A stretch of DNA of 19,488 nucleotides. It comes from CAYJLW01 sp964370965 (GTDB lineage: Bacteria > Actinomycetota > Acidimicrobiia > UBA2766). The translations under genes and the position numbers were made by a program. The stretch covers positions 1-19,488 of the forward strand of contig CAYJLW010000080.1 of NCBI GenBank assembly GCA_964370965.1, in the 5' to 3' direction. This document shows, piece by piece, positions 6,654 to 13,822 of this stretch. The notes beneath the pieces are model-generated. The model was not told where the DNA came from, did no database searches, and worked only from the letters and a program-made list of their open reading frames with translations. Position 1 is the stretch's first letter. Every line of letters begins with the position of its first letter.

Positions 6654-9600
6654 TCACTTGCAGGGGAGGAACCGCACCGTGGTCTCGAGCTCGTCGAGGA
6701 CGTGGGCGAGGGCGCCGAGGGCGGCGTCGACGTCGTCCCCCGTGGTGTCGGAGGAGAGGGAGAGGCGCACGGCGCAGTGGGCGTCCTCGGGCGTGGCGCC
6801 CATGGCGAGCAGCACGTGGGTGGGATCCGGGGAGCCGGACTTGCAGGCCGATCCGGAGGAGAGGGCGACGCCGTGGCGGTCGAGGGCGATCACCAGCGAC
6901 TCCCCCCTCAGGCCGGGCAGGGTGAGGTTGAGCGTGTTCGGGAGGCGGTGCTCGGGGTGGCCGTTGCGCCGGGCTCCGGGCACGAGCTCGCGGATGCCCG
7001 CCTCCAGGCGATCGCGCAGGTCACGCAGGCGACCGGCGTCGCCGAGGCCGGCGAGGGCGAGCTCCGCGGCCCGACCCATGCCGACGACGGCGGCGACGTT
7101 CTCCGTGCCCGCTCGCAAACCGGCCTCCTGCCTGCCCCCATGCACGAGGGGCTCGATCGCGACCCCCTTGCGGACGTAGAGGGCGCCCACGCCCTTGGGT
7201 CCGTGGATCTTGTGGGCGGAGAAGCTGGCGAGGTCGATGCCGAGTGAGACCACGTCGACGGGGATCTTGCCCGCCGCCTGCACGGCATCGGTGTGGAACA
7301 GGGCGCCGGCGGCGTGGGTGACGGCGGCGAGGTCGGCCACCGGCTGCACCGTGCCCACCTCGTTGTTGGCCGTCATCACCGAGACGACCACGGTGTCGGG
7401 CGCTAGCGCCGCCCGCACGGCGTCGGGCGCCACGATCCCGTCGGCGTCGACGCCGACGTAGGTCACGCGCCATCCCGTGCGCTCGAGGTACCGGCAGGTG
7501 GCGAGAACTGCGGGGTGCTCGATCGCCGAGGTGACGACGTGGCCCGCTCTCCCGTGCCGATCCCGATGGGCCGCCGTGACGCCCTTGAGGGCGAGGTTGT
7601 CGGCCTCCGAGCCGCCGGCCGTGAAGACGATCTCGCGGGGCCGGGCGCCCACGAGGCGGGCGACGGAGCGCCGGGCGGCCTCGACGGCGGCGCGGGCGTC
7701 ACGCCCTGAGGTGTGGATGCTGGACGGGTTCCCGCACACCTCGCCGAGGTAGGGGAGCATGGCGTCGCGTACCGCGGGGGCGACGAACGTGGTGGCGTTG
7801 TTGTCGAGGTACACCCGCCGTGGCGGTGACGGTGCCGGCGCCTCGGGGGCCCCGGCGAGGAGCGGGACGGGCGTGCAGGCGGGCTCCGTACCCACCGTGG
7901 CGCCCTCGGCGCCGGCGACCTTGACGACCTCGCACAACAGGGCCTTGTAGACCGGGAAGCCGGAGATCTCGTCCCGGTTGGCGAGGTCGGTGAGCTCGTT
8001 CACGTTGCGGTCCTGCCACGACGGGGGCCCCACGGGGCCGCCGCCGCCCATGTTCGCCTCGATCGCCCCAGGCACGATGTCGTCGGTGACGCGGGCGCGG
8101 AACTCCACGGCGCCCCGCGGGGTGCGCACCTCCACGAGGTCGCCGGAGAGGATGCCGCGGGCGGCGGCGTCGGCGGTGTTCAGCTCCACGGCGGGCTCGG
8201 GGTTGGCGGCGAGGAGGCCCGCGATGCCGTGGTGCTGGGAGCGGAAGTCGGTGTGGGGCCGGGCGCCGGAGTTGAACACGAGGGGGAAGCTGCCGGCGAG
8301 GGCGGGGTCGGCGAGGGGTCCCTCGACGGGCTCGGTGTACTTCGGCAACGGCTCGTAGCCGTGGTCCTCCAGGATCGTGGAGTGGATCTCGAAGAGGCCC
8401 GTGGGTGTGTCGAAGCCGGGGCGACCGTCGGGGCGGAGCTCGCCCTTGCGCCACTTCTGGTACTCCATCATGGGTGCCGGGAGCTTCACGGAGCCGCCCG
8501 CCGCCCGCACGTCTTCGAGGCTGAAGCCCGAGCCGTGGAGTGCGTGGCGGATCATGGCCTCCTCGGTCTGGGGGAAGCGGTCGCCATAGCCGAGGCGGGC
8601 GGCGAGCTCGGCCATGATGACGTAGTCGTTGCGGGCCTCGCCCACGGGCTCCAGGAGCTTCTCACGGAGACGGAAGACGGGCCCGTACACCATGTAGCTG
8701 TCGATCTCGAACATCGTGGTGGCGGGGAGGACCACGTCCGCGTAGGCGGCGTCGGCGGTGAGCTGACGGTCGATGCAGACGAGGAAGTCGAGGCCGGCGA
8801 GCGTGTCCCGCCAGAGCGGGGTCTGGGGCCACGACGTGAGCAGGGACGCCCCGTGCACGATGAGGCCCCGGATGCGGTAGGGGTCTCCCTCGAGGACGGA
8901 CGTGACGAGGCCGCTGGCGTGGGACTCGCCCCGGTAGGCGCTGTAGAGGGGGAAGGCGTCGCGGGCCACGGCCCGGCCGAGGTCGGGGTTCGCGACGTTG
9001 CAGGACCTGTTGACCGGGAAGTGCGTGCCCGCCATGGCGAGGCCGATGCCGCCCGGGACGTCGAGCTGGCCGGCGAGGGCGAAGAGCGTGTGCACGGCCC
9101 GGATCGCCTGGATGCCGCTGTTGGAGTACTCCAGGCCGGTGTACATCACGGGGCAGGCCCCCGTGGCCCCGGCGACGGCGTGGGCGAGGCGCACCACAGT
9201 GGCGGCGGGGACGCCCGTGACGGCCTCGGTGGCCTCGGGTGTGAAGTGCTGCACGTAGCGGGCGAGGTCGTCGAAGCCGTGGCACCAGTTCTCGGCGAAG
9301 TCCGTGTCGTGGACGTCGTCGTCGAGGAGGACGCCGATCATGCCCAGGGCGAGGGCGCCGTCGGTGCCGGGGCGGATCGGCACCCACTCGGCGCCGGTGC
9401 GCACGGCGGTCTCGGTGCGTCTCGGGTCGATGACGACCACTTGCGCGCCGCGGCGGGCGGCGGCTTCGAGACGGTGCATGTCCAGGGGCGGCGAATCCGT
9501 GGCCGGGTTGGCGCCCCAGACGACGAGGAGCTCGGCGCTCTCCATGTCGGTGAACATGTCCACGAGCATGCGGCCCATCGTGAGGTGCGGGGCCATCATG

Positions 9601-10067
9601 GCGAAGGAGACGTAGCAGAGCGCCCCCACGCCCATCGTGTTCGGGGACCCGAAAGGGAAGAGCACGTTGGAGGCGGACGACACCGCCACGCCCGCCGGCT
9701 GGAACATGTCACAGAGGGAGAGCTCGAAGGCGCCGCGGCCGGTGTAGATCGCCACGGCCTCCGGGCCGGACGCGGCCTTGATCCCCTGCAGCCGCTCCGC
9801 TATCAGGTCGTAGGCCTCGTCCCACGTGACGGGCTCGAAGTCGTACGTTCCTTTCGGGCCCTTGCGCCGCATCGGGTTCGTGAGCCGGTTGTCGGAATGG
9901 ACGATGTCCGGGGCGTGGTCCCCGCGGCGGCAGGTCATCCCCAGCGGATGGGTGGTGTCGGGGCGGATGCCGAGGAGGCGGCGGCCGTCCTCGACGTCGA
10001 CCTCGACCCAGCAGCCCGCGGGGCAGATCCCACAGATGCCCCGTTTCGTCTCCACTTGGACGCCCAC
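6654..10067 (-). CDS. Molybdopterin oxidoreductase-cysteine desulfurase fusion; predicted ergothioneine synthase
   Basis: An 1137-residue two-domain protein. Residues 1-718 are a DMSO-reductase-family enzyme. A [4Fe-4S] motif C12-x2-C15-x3-C19-x26-C46 is followed by metallopterin contacts WGANP (184-188), IDPRRTET (213-220) and RPGTDGALALGM (232-243), then ADVVLPATTMFE and the C-terminal pterin domain (593-718). Cys151 is the probable metal ligand. No Tat signal is present, so it should be cytoplasmic. A Pro/Ala linker (about 719-750) leads to a full-length group I NifS/IscS domain (751-1132): YLDNNATT, AIEHPAV, PLP lysine 953 in SAHKIHGPKG, and the catalytic loop SSGSACKSGSPDPTHVL with Cys1075. 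GTG 10067 lies 3 bp past the egtD stop, so the two are coupled. Inferred role: sulfur from cysteine is inserted into hercynine. A Mo enzyme carrying its own Moco sulfuration domain is the main alternative. Confidence 0.88.
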   Translation of the reverse strand: MGVQVETKRGICGICPAGCWVEVDVEDGRRLLGIRPDTTHPLGMTCRRGDHAPDIVHSDNRLTNPMRRKGPKGTYDFEPVTWDEAYDLIAERLQGIKAASGPEAVAIYTGRGAFELSLCDMFQPAGVAVSSASNVLFPFGSPNTMGVGALCYVSFAMMAPHLTMGRMLVDMFTDMESAELLVVWGANPATDSPPLDMHRLEAAARRGAQVVVIDPRRTETAVRTGAEWVPIRPGTDGALALGMIGVLLDDDVHDTDFAENWCHGFDDLARYVQHFTPEATEAVTGVPAATVVRLAHAVAGATGACPVMYTGLEYSNSGIQAIRAVHTLFALAGQLDVPGGIGLAMAGTHFPVNRSCNVANPDLGRAVARDAFPLYSAYRGESHASGLVTSVLEGDPYRIRGLIVHGASLLTSWPQTPLWRDTLAGLDFLVCIDRQLTADAAYADVVLPATTMFEIDSYMVYGPVFRLREKLLEPVGEARNDYVIMAELAARLGYGDRFPQTEEAMIRHALHGSGFSLEDVRAAGGSVKLPAPMMEYQKWRKGELRPDGRPGFDTPTGLFEIHSTILEDHGYEPLPKYTEPVEGPLADPALAGSFPLVFNSGARPHTDFRSQHHGIAGLLAANPEPAVELNTADAAARGILSGDLVEVRTPRGAVEFRARVTDDIVPGAIEANMGGGGPVGPPSWQDRNVNELTDLANRDEISGFPVYKALLCEVVKVAGAEGATVGTEPACTPVPLLAGAPEAPAPSPPRRVYLDNNATTFVAPAVRDAMLPYLGEVCGNPSSIHTSGRDARAAVEAARRSVARLVGARPREIVFTAGGSEADNLALKGVTAAHRDRHGRAGHVVTSAIEHPAVLATCRYLERTGWRVTYVGVDADGIVAPDAVRAALAPDTVVVSVMTANNEVGTVQPVADLAAVTHAAGALFHTDAVQAAGKIPVDVVSLGIDLASFSAHKIHGPKGVGALYVRKGVAIEPLVHGGRQEAGLRAGTENVAAVVGMGRAAELALAGLGDAGRLRDLRDRLEAGIRELVPGARRNGHPEHRLPNTLNLTLPGLRGESLVIALDRHGVALSSGSACKSGSPDPTHVLLAMGATPEDAHCAVRLSLSSDTTGDDVDAALGALAHVLDELETTVRFLPCK

Positions 10068-10070
10068 CGT

Positions 10071-11051
10071 TCACACCGCCCGGGAGAGCGAGAGGGCGAA
10101 GTCGCCCGCCGGGTCGCCGTACCAGGCGACGGCTTCGAGGCCGGCGGCGGCGAGTTCCGCTTCGACGCCGTCGCGGCGGAACTTGGCGGAGATCTCCGTG
10201 CGGACGTCTTCTCCGGCGGCGAAGTGCACGGTGAGGCCGAGGCCGCCGATCGTGACCGTCTGTTCGCAGCGGGAGCGGAGGCGCATCTCGATCCACTCGT
10301 TGGGCGCGTCCCAGGTGGCCACATGAGCGAAGCGGTCGAGCGCGAAGTCGGCGTCGAGCTCCCGGTTCAGGACGGCGAGGACGTTGCGGTTGAACGCCGC
10401 CGTCACCCCGTGGGGGTCGTCGTAGGCGGCGAGGAGCCGGTCGGGGTCCTTCACGAGATCGACGCCGAGGAGGAACGTGTCGTCGCCGTCCATGGTGGCG
10501 GCGACCTCGCCGAGGAACAGCGCCCGCGCCTTGGGGGTGAGATTGCCAATCGTGGAGCCCAGGAACGCCACGAGGCGGCGGCCGTCGCGGGGCAGGAGGC
10601 CGAGGTGGCGCTCGAAGTCGCCCACGACGCCGTGCGTCCCGATCCCCGGGTACTCGGCGGCGACGGCGGCGACGGCGTCGCGCAGGCAGGGCTCGCTGAC
10701 GTCGAAGGCGACGAAGCGCCGGAGGCGGCCGACGTCCCGGAGGGCGTCGAGGAGGTGACGGGTCTTCTCCGAGGTGCCCGAGCCGATCTCGACGAGCGTG
10801 TCGGCGGCGCTCGCTGCGGCGATACTGGCGGCGTGCGACAACAGGAGGGCGCGCTCGCTGCGCGTGGGGTAGTACCCGGGGAGGCGGGTGATGGCGTCGA
10901 AGAGCACGGAGCCGAGGTCGTCGTAGAACCACTTCGGCGGCAGCTCCCGGGGTGTGGCCGAGAGGCCGGTGACGACGTCCTCTCGCAGGGTCTCTTCGCG
11001 GTCCTCGGGATGGGTGTGCACGTCCACGCGACCCGTCCGCTGTGCGGTCAC
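10071..11051 (-). CDS. egtD: L-histidine N-alpha-methyltransferase
   Basis: A 326-residue EgtD, which trimethylates histidine with three SAM to give hercynine, the first step of ergothioneine synthesis. Visible motifs are PPKWFYDDLGSVLFDAIT and LPGYYPTRSE at the N terminus, the SAM loop EIGSGTSEKT (88-97), FLGSTIGNLTP with Asn170, AAYDDPHGVTAAFNRNVL with Tyr210, WIEMRLRS with Met256, and RTEISAKF with Glu286 and Ser288. These sit at a constant +4 offset from the substrate-binding Asn166, Tyr206, Met252, Glu282 and Ser284 of the Mycobacterium enzyme, as I recall its numbering. GTG 11051 is preceded by a purine-rich AGGGGGA. No egtA, egtB, egtC or egtE is nearby. Instead the Mo/desulfurase fusion follows after 3 bp, which suggests that the fusion completes the pathway. 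Confidence 0.95.
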   Translation of the reverse strand: MTAQRTGRVDVHTHPEDREETLREDVVTGLSATPRELPPKWFYDDLGSVLFDAITRLPGYYPTRSERALLLSHAASIAAASAADTLVEIGSGTSEKTRHLLDALRDVGRLRRFVAFDVSEPCLRDAVAAVAAEYPGIGTHGVVGDFERHLGLLPRDGRRLVAFLGSTIGNLTPKARALFLGEVAATMDGDDTFLLGVDLVKDPDRLLAAYDDPHGVTAAFNRNVLAVLNRELDADFALDRFAHVATWDAPNEWIEMRLRSRCEQTVTIGGLGLTVHFAAGEDVRTEISAKFRRDGVEAELAAAGLEAVAWYGDPAGDFALSLSRAV

Positions 11052-11105
11052 GGGATCCCCCTGTGTCGGCGGGTACGGTCACGGCCCAGCGACGACTCCG
11101 CGTCG

Positions 11106-11144
11106 AGAACCGTACAGGCCCCGGGAGCGTTGTTCAACGGTTCT
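11106..11144. repeat. 8-bp inverted repeat over the egtD promoter (possible operator)
   Basis: AGAACCGT (11106-11113) and ACGGTTCT (11137-11144) are perfect inverted copies separated by 23 bp. Their centres are 31 bp apart, about three helical turns. The left arm covers the -10 box and the right arm touches the -35 edge. A dimeric repressor bound here would block the promoter. The regulator is unknown. Confidence 0.45.
11109..11137 (-). promoter_or_regulatory. Predicted promoter of the egtD-fusion operon
   Basis: On the minus strand TTGAAC (11137-11132) and TACGGT (11114-11109) are separated by exactly 17 bp, with TG directly before the -10. This fits a housekeeping sigma promoter. The start site would lie near 11102, giving a leader of about 50 bases to GTG 11051. 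The match is by eye only. Confidence 0.55.
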
Positions 11145-11203
11145 TGCGAGCGTGGCCGTGCCTGCAGCGGCGCGTAAGGCCGATGCTCGTGGTCAGTGAG
11201 TCC

Positions 11204-11346
11204 TCGGACCTCGTACGTCTCGGACGTGAGGACGGCGCCGCCGGGGGAGAGGACGCCCTTGGCCACGGCCTGGACACGGTTCCGCCAGACGTAGCGCTCG
11301 TCGCCCGTGTTGGCGTGGAGGCCGTCCGGGATCTCCCGGCGAGCGC
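11204..11346 (-). pseudogene. C-terminal fossil resembling a DUF3237 protein
   Basis: The minus strand from about 11335 to 11204 reads as convincing protein with strong GC3 bias, including ANTGDERYVWRNRVQAVAKG and ending in a TYEV motif. This resembles the C terminus of DUF3237 proteins (a 'TGDxRYxWLNR ... YEV' pattern, recalled from memory). No ATG, GTG or TTG precedes the conserved part, and upstream the frame runs into the histidine kinase coding region. The N-terminal half therefore seems to be lost. After TYEVR the codon bias fades, yet the frame continues from GTG 11266 to a TGA at 11048-11050 that overlaps the egtD GTG. Either the tail is an accidental extension or a 72-residue remnant (11048-11266) is still translated and coupled to egtD. 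Confidence 0.45.
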
Positions 11347-13653
11347 CTACGTCCGCGGAATCGGCGTCGGGTCGGCGGGACTCGACGAGGGCTTGTGCGC
11401 ATCGCTGCCGCCGCCGTTTCCCGGGGCCAGCGTGGTCCTGAGGAGGGTGAGGAACTCCCGGACGTCGACAGGTTTCGTGAGGTACGCCCGTGCCCCGGCC
11501 TGCAGCATGCGGCGTTTCTGGGCCGCGGTGGCGTCGGCGCTGAGCACGATGACGGGGATGTCCGTCGTGTCCGGACGCTCACGCAGACGGGCGACGACCT
11601 CCTCGCCGCTGATGTCCGGGAGGTGGACGTCGAGGAGCACGACGTCGGGGCGGTGGGCGGTCGCAAGGTCGACGCCCATGCTGCCCTGCATGGCGGTGAC
11701 GAGTTCCAGGCCGGGATACCGGCCGAGGATGCGCTCCACGAGGTGGACGTTGGCGAGGTTGTCCTCGATGTAGAGGACTCTTCCCTTGGGGCCTCCGGGC
11801 GCGGCGACGTCGGCGATGTCCGCTTCCGCGTCGTCGTCTTCTCGTGTGAGGTGCTCCTCCGTGGCGAGGGGGAGGGCGACCGTGAACACCGTGCCCTTCC
11901 CAGGGGTGCTGCTCACCTCGATCGTGCCTCCCATCGCCTCCAAGAGCCCCTTGGAGAGGGCGAGGCCGAGCCCGGTGCCCTCGACTCCGCCGGCCGCCTG
12001 GGCTCCGAGACGGTCGAAGGGCGTGAACAGGTGGGCGAGCTGCGCGTCGTCGAGCCCGCGACCGGTGTCCACGAACGCCACCCGGATGCAGTCGCCGGCC
12101 CGTTCCTCGCGGATTGTGAGGGTGCCGTCGGGCGTGTTGTACTTGATCCCGTTGGAGAGGATGTTCAGGAACACCTGGCGGATCCGCTGGCGGTCGGCGA
12201 GGGCGGTCGTGTCGGCGTGGTCGCCCTCCTCGAACCTGACGGCGACGCCGGTGCGCTCGGCGAGAGGCCGCACGAGCGCAAGGCATTCCCTGACCGTCTC
12301 CTCGACCAGGACGGGCTCGACGGACATCGGGAGGCGGCCGGACTCGACGCTGGCGATGTCGAGCACGTCGTCGATGAGGTCGAGGAGGTGCCGGCCGCCG
12401 CCGAGGATCTGGCGGATCGACTCGCGCTGGGGATCCGTGAGGTCGTCCATGTCCAGGAGCTGGGCGAAGCCCAGGACGGAGTTCATGGGGGTGCGGAGCT
12501 CGTGGCTCACCCGGGAGAGGAACTCGCTCTTGGCCCTGTTCGCTGCCTCGGCTTCGTCCTTGGCGAGACGGAGCTCCTCCTGTCGGGAGAGGGTGTCGGT
12601 GACGTCGCGGGCGATGGCGTAGATGCGGCCCGTCTCCGGGACCGGGCTCGACGTCCACTGCAGCCAGCGGTAGCCGCCGTCTTTGTGGCGGTACCGGTTC
12701 ACGAAGGACGTCACCAGCTCCCCTTCTTCGAGGTGGCCTACCGCCTCCTGTGTGGACTCCATGTCGTCTGGGTGGACGAAGTCCAGGAAGGGGCGGTCGC
12801 GCAGCTCGTCCAGCGTGTATCCCAGCGTGCTACTCCAGGCGGGGTTGAGGCGGAGGAAGTGGCCGTGGATGTCCGCTATGCAGAGGAGGTCGAGGGAGAG
12901 GTCCAAGAAGCGGTCGCGTTCCTCCTCCGCTTCGTGTCGCTCGGTGACGTTCCTGAGGTAGGTCAACAGATGGGGCTCGCCGTGGCCGTTCGGGGCGAGT
13001 CGCGTGACGGCGTGGAGCCACCGCGAAGTGCCGTCGGGACGGCGGAATCGCGACACGGCTTCGACCTGGTCGGCCTCACCAGCGAGGAGCGCTTCCATGT
13101 CCGCGCCGGCAGCCGCGGGCGGGCCGAGGATTGGGGCCAGGGGCCGCGAGCGGCCCAGGAGCTCGTCGGGGCGGAACCCGGTGATGCGCTCGCTGTTCGC
13201 GCTGGCGTAGTCGACGACGCCGTCGCCGGCGCGCCAGCGCAGGATCGTCACGGGGCCGGCGTCGACGACGCCCCGGAGGAACGACTGCGCCTCGGAGAGG
13301 TCACGCTCGCGTGCGCGGAGCTCGACGGCGGTGTCGGAGAAGTCCCGGGCGAGGCGGCCGAGCTCGTCACCCGCGAAGTCCAGGGGGCCGAGATCCTCGC
13401 CTGCCCGCAGGCGTGCCGTGTCGTCGGCGAGGCGCCCCAAGCGGCGTACGACCTCTCCTAAGGTGAGGGCGGTCGCCAGGGCGCCCCCGAGGAGTCCGAG
13501 GGCGAGGACGACGGTGACGGCGCGTTGACCCTCGGTGACCGCGGCCACAAAGACGGCCACGAGGGGGATTGTGACACCGGGGAGGAGCTTGACCCGTAGC
13601 GGAAGGTCCCGCCACCAGGTCCTCCGGTTCGGACCAGCGCGCGATGCGGACAT
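11347..13653 (-). CDS. Hybrid sensor histidine kinase with HAMP, two PAS and a receiver domain
   Basis: A 768-residue membrane sensor kinase. Hydrophobic segments at about 22-40 and 44-66 form a tight hairpin with almost no external domain, so sensing is probably by the PAS domains. HAMP lies at about 66-118 and PAS domains at about 122-242 and 245-355, the second with YRHKDGGYRWLQW. HisKA carries FLSRVSHELRTPMNSVLGFA with phospho-acceptor His384. The ATPase domain has the N-box FLNILSNGIKYN, DTGRG (529-533) and GTGLGLALSKGL. A receiver follows from about 624, with Asp675 in LLDVHLPD and Lys727 in YLTKP. The Ser/Pro-rich tail is unstructured. No separate response regulator or HPt protein lies nearby, so the output partner is unknown. 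The ATG at 13653 has no well-spaced ribosome site and lies directly after a hairpin, so the start is less certain than the domains. Confidence 0.92.
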   Translation of the reverse strand: MSASRAGPNRRTWWRDLPLRVKLLPGVTIPLVAVFVAAVTEGQRAVTVVLALGLLGGALATALTLGEVVRRLGRLADDTARLRAGEDLGPLDFAGDELGRLARDFSDTAVELRARERDLSEAQSFLRGVVDAGPVTILRWRAGDGVVDYASANSERITGFRPDELLGRSRPLAPILGPPAAAGADMEALLAGEADQVEAVSRFRRPDGTSRWLHAVTRLAPNGHGEPHLLTYLRNVTERHEAEEERDRFLDLSLDLLCIADIHGHFLRLNPAWSSTLGYTLDELRDRPFLDFVHPDDMESTQEAVGHLEEGELVTSFVNRYRHKDGGYRWLQWTSSPVPETGRIYAIARDVTDTLSRQEELRLAKDEAEAANRAKSEFLSRVSHELRTPMNSVLGFAQLLDMDDLTDPQRESIRQILGGGRHLLDLIDDVLDIASVESGRLPMSVEPVLVEETVRECLALVRPLAERTGVAVRFEEGDHADTTALADRQRIRQVFLNILSNGIKYNTPDGTLTIREERAGDCIRVAFVDTGRGLDDAQLAHLFTPFDRLGAQAAGGVEGTGLGLALSKGLLEAMGGTIEVSSTPGKGTVFTVALPLATEEHLTREDDDAEADIADVAAPGGPKGRVLYIEDNLANVHLVERILGRYPGLELVTAMQGSMGVDLATAHRPDVVLLDVHLPDISGEEVVARLRERPDTTDIPVIVLSADATAAQKRRMLQAGARAYLTKPVDVREFLTLLRTTLAPGNGGGSDAHKPSSSPADPTPIPRT

Positions 13654-13656
13654 CCT

Positions 13657-13688
13657 TCGACTATCGGCCCGCCCTGGCGGGCAGTCGA
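13657..13688 (-). repeat. Compound hairpin immediately upstream of the kinase start
   Basis: TCGACT/AGTCGA (outer arms 13657-13662 and 13683-13688) enclose GCCCGCC/GGCGGGC (13667-13673 and 13676-13682), with a 4-base bulge on one side. In the kinase mRNA it would fold 3 bases before the ATG at 13653 and could mask the ribosome site. As DNA it could be an operator in the divergent intergenic region. Confidence 0.45.
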
Positions 13689-13822
13689 CCGCAACGGCTC
13701 AACGTTGTGCGGAAGTTGTCCGACGGCCGGGTGGGCCCGAGGGGCGCCCGCCGGGCCTCCCGGAGTAGTCTCGCCCGTCTGGGAACCAGCGGGGCGCCGG
13801 ATCGTCCCGCCTGGAGGTCAAC

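Noticed and set aside
6229..7179. Open frame spanning the N gap
   Set aside because: It crosses undetermined bases and runs antisense to the desulfurase domain, so it cannot be a supported gene.
6654..7820. Treating the desulfurase as a separate downstream gene
   Set aside because: The frame is continuous through a natural Pro/Ala linker with no stop, and no ribosome site is evident at the domain boundary.
6654..10067. Calling the whole protein a formate dehydrogenase
   Set aside because: The catalytic His after the metal ligand is replaced by Tyr, there is a C-terminal desulfurase, and no fdhD or Fe-S beta subunit lies nearby. The egtD context fits better with sulfur chemistry on hercynine.
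8229..11177. A 982-codon open frame on the plus strand opposite egtD and the Mo enzyme
   Set aside because: Compositional shadow. The minus strand encodes well-conserved enzymes across the whole interval, and the plus translation shows no family motif.
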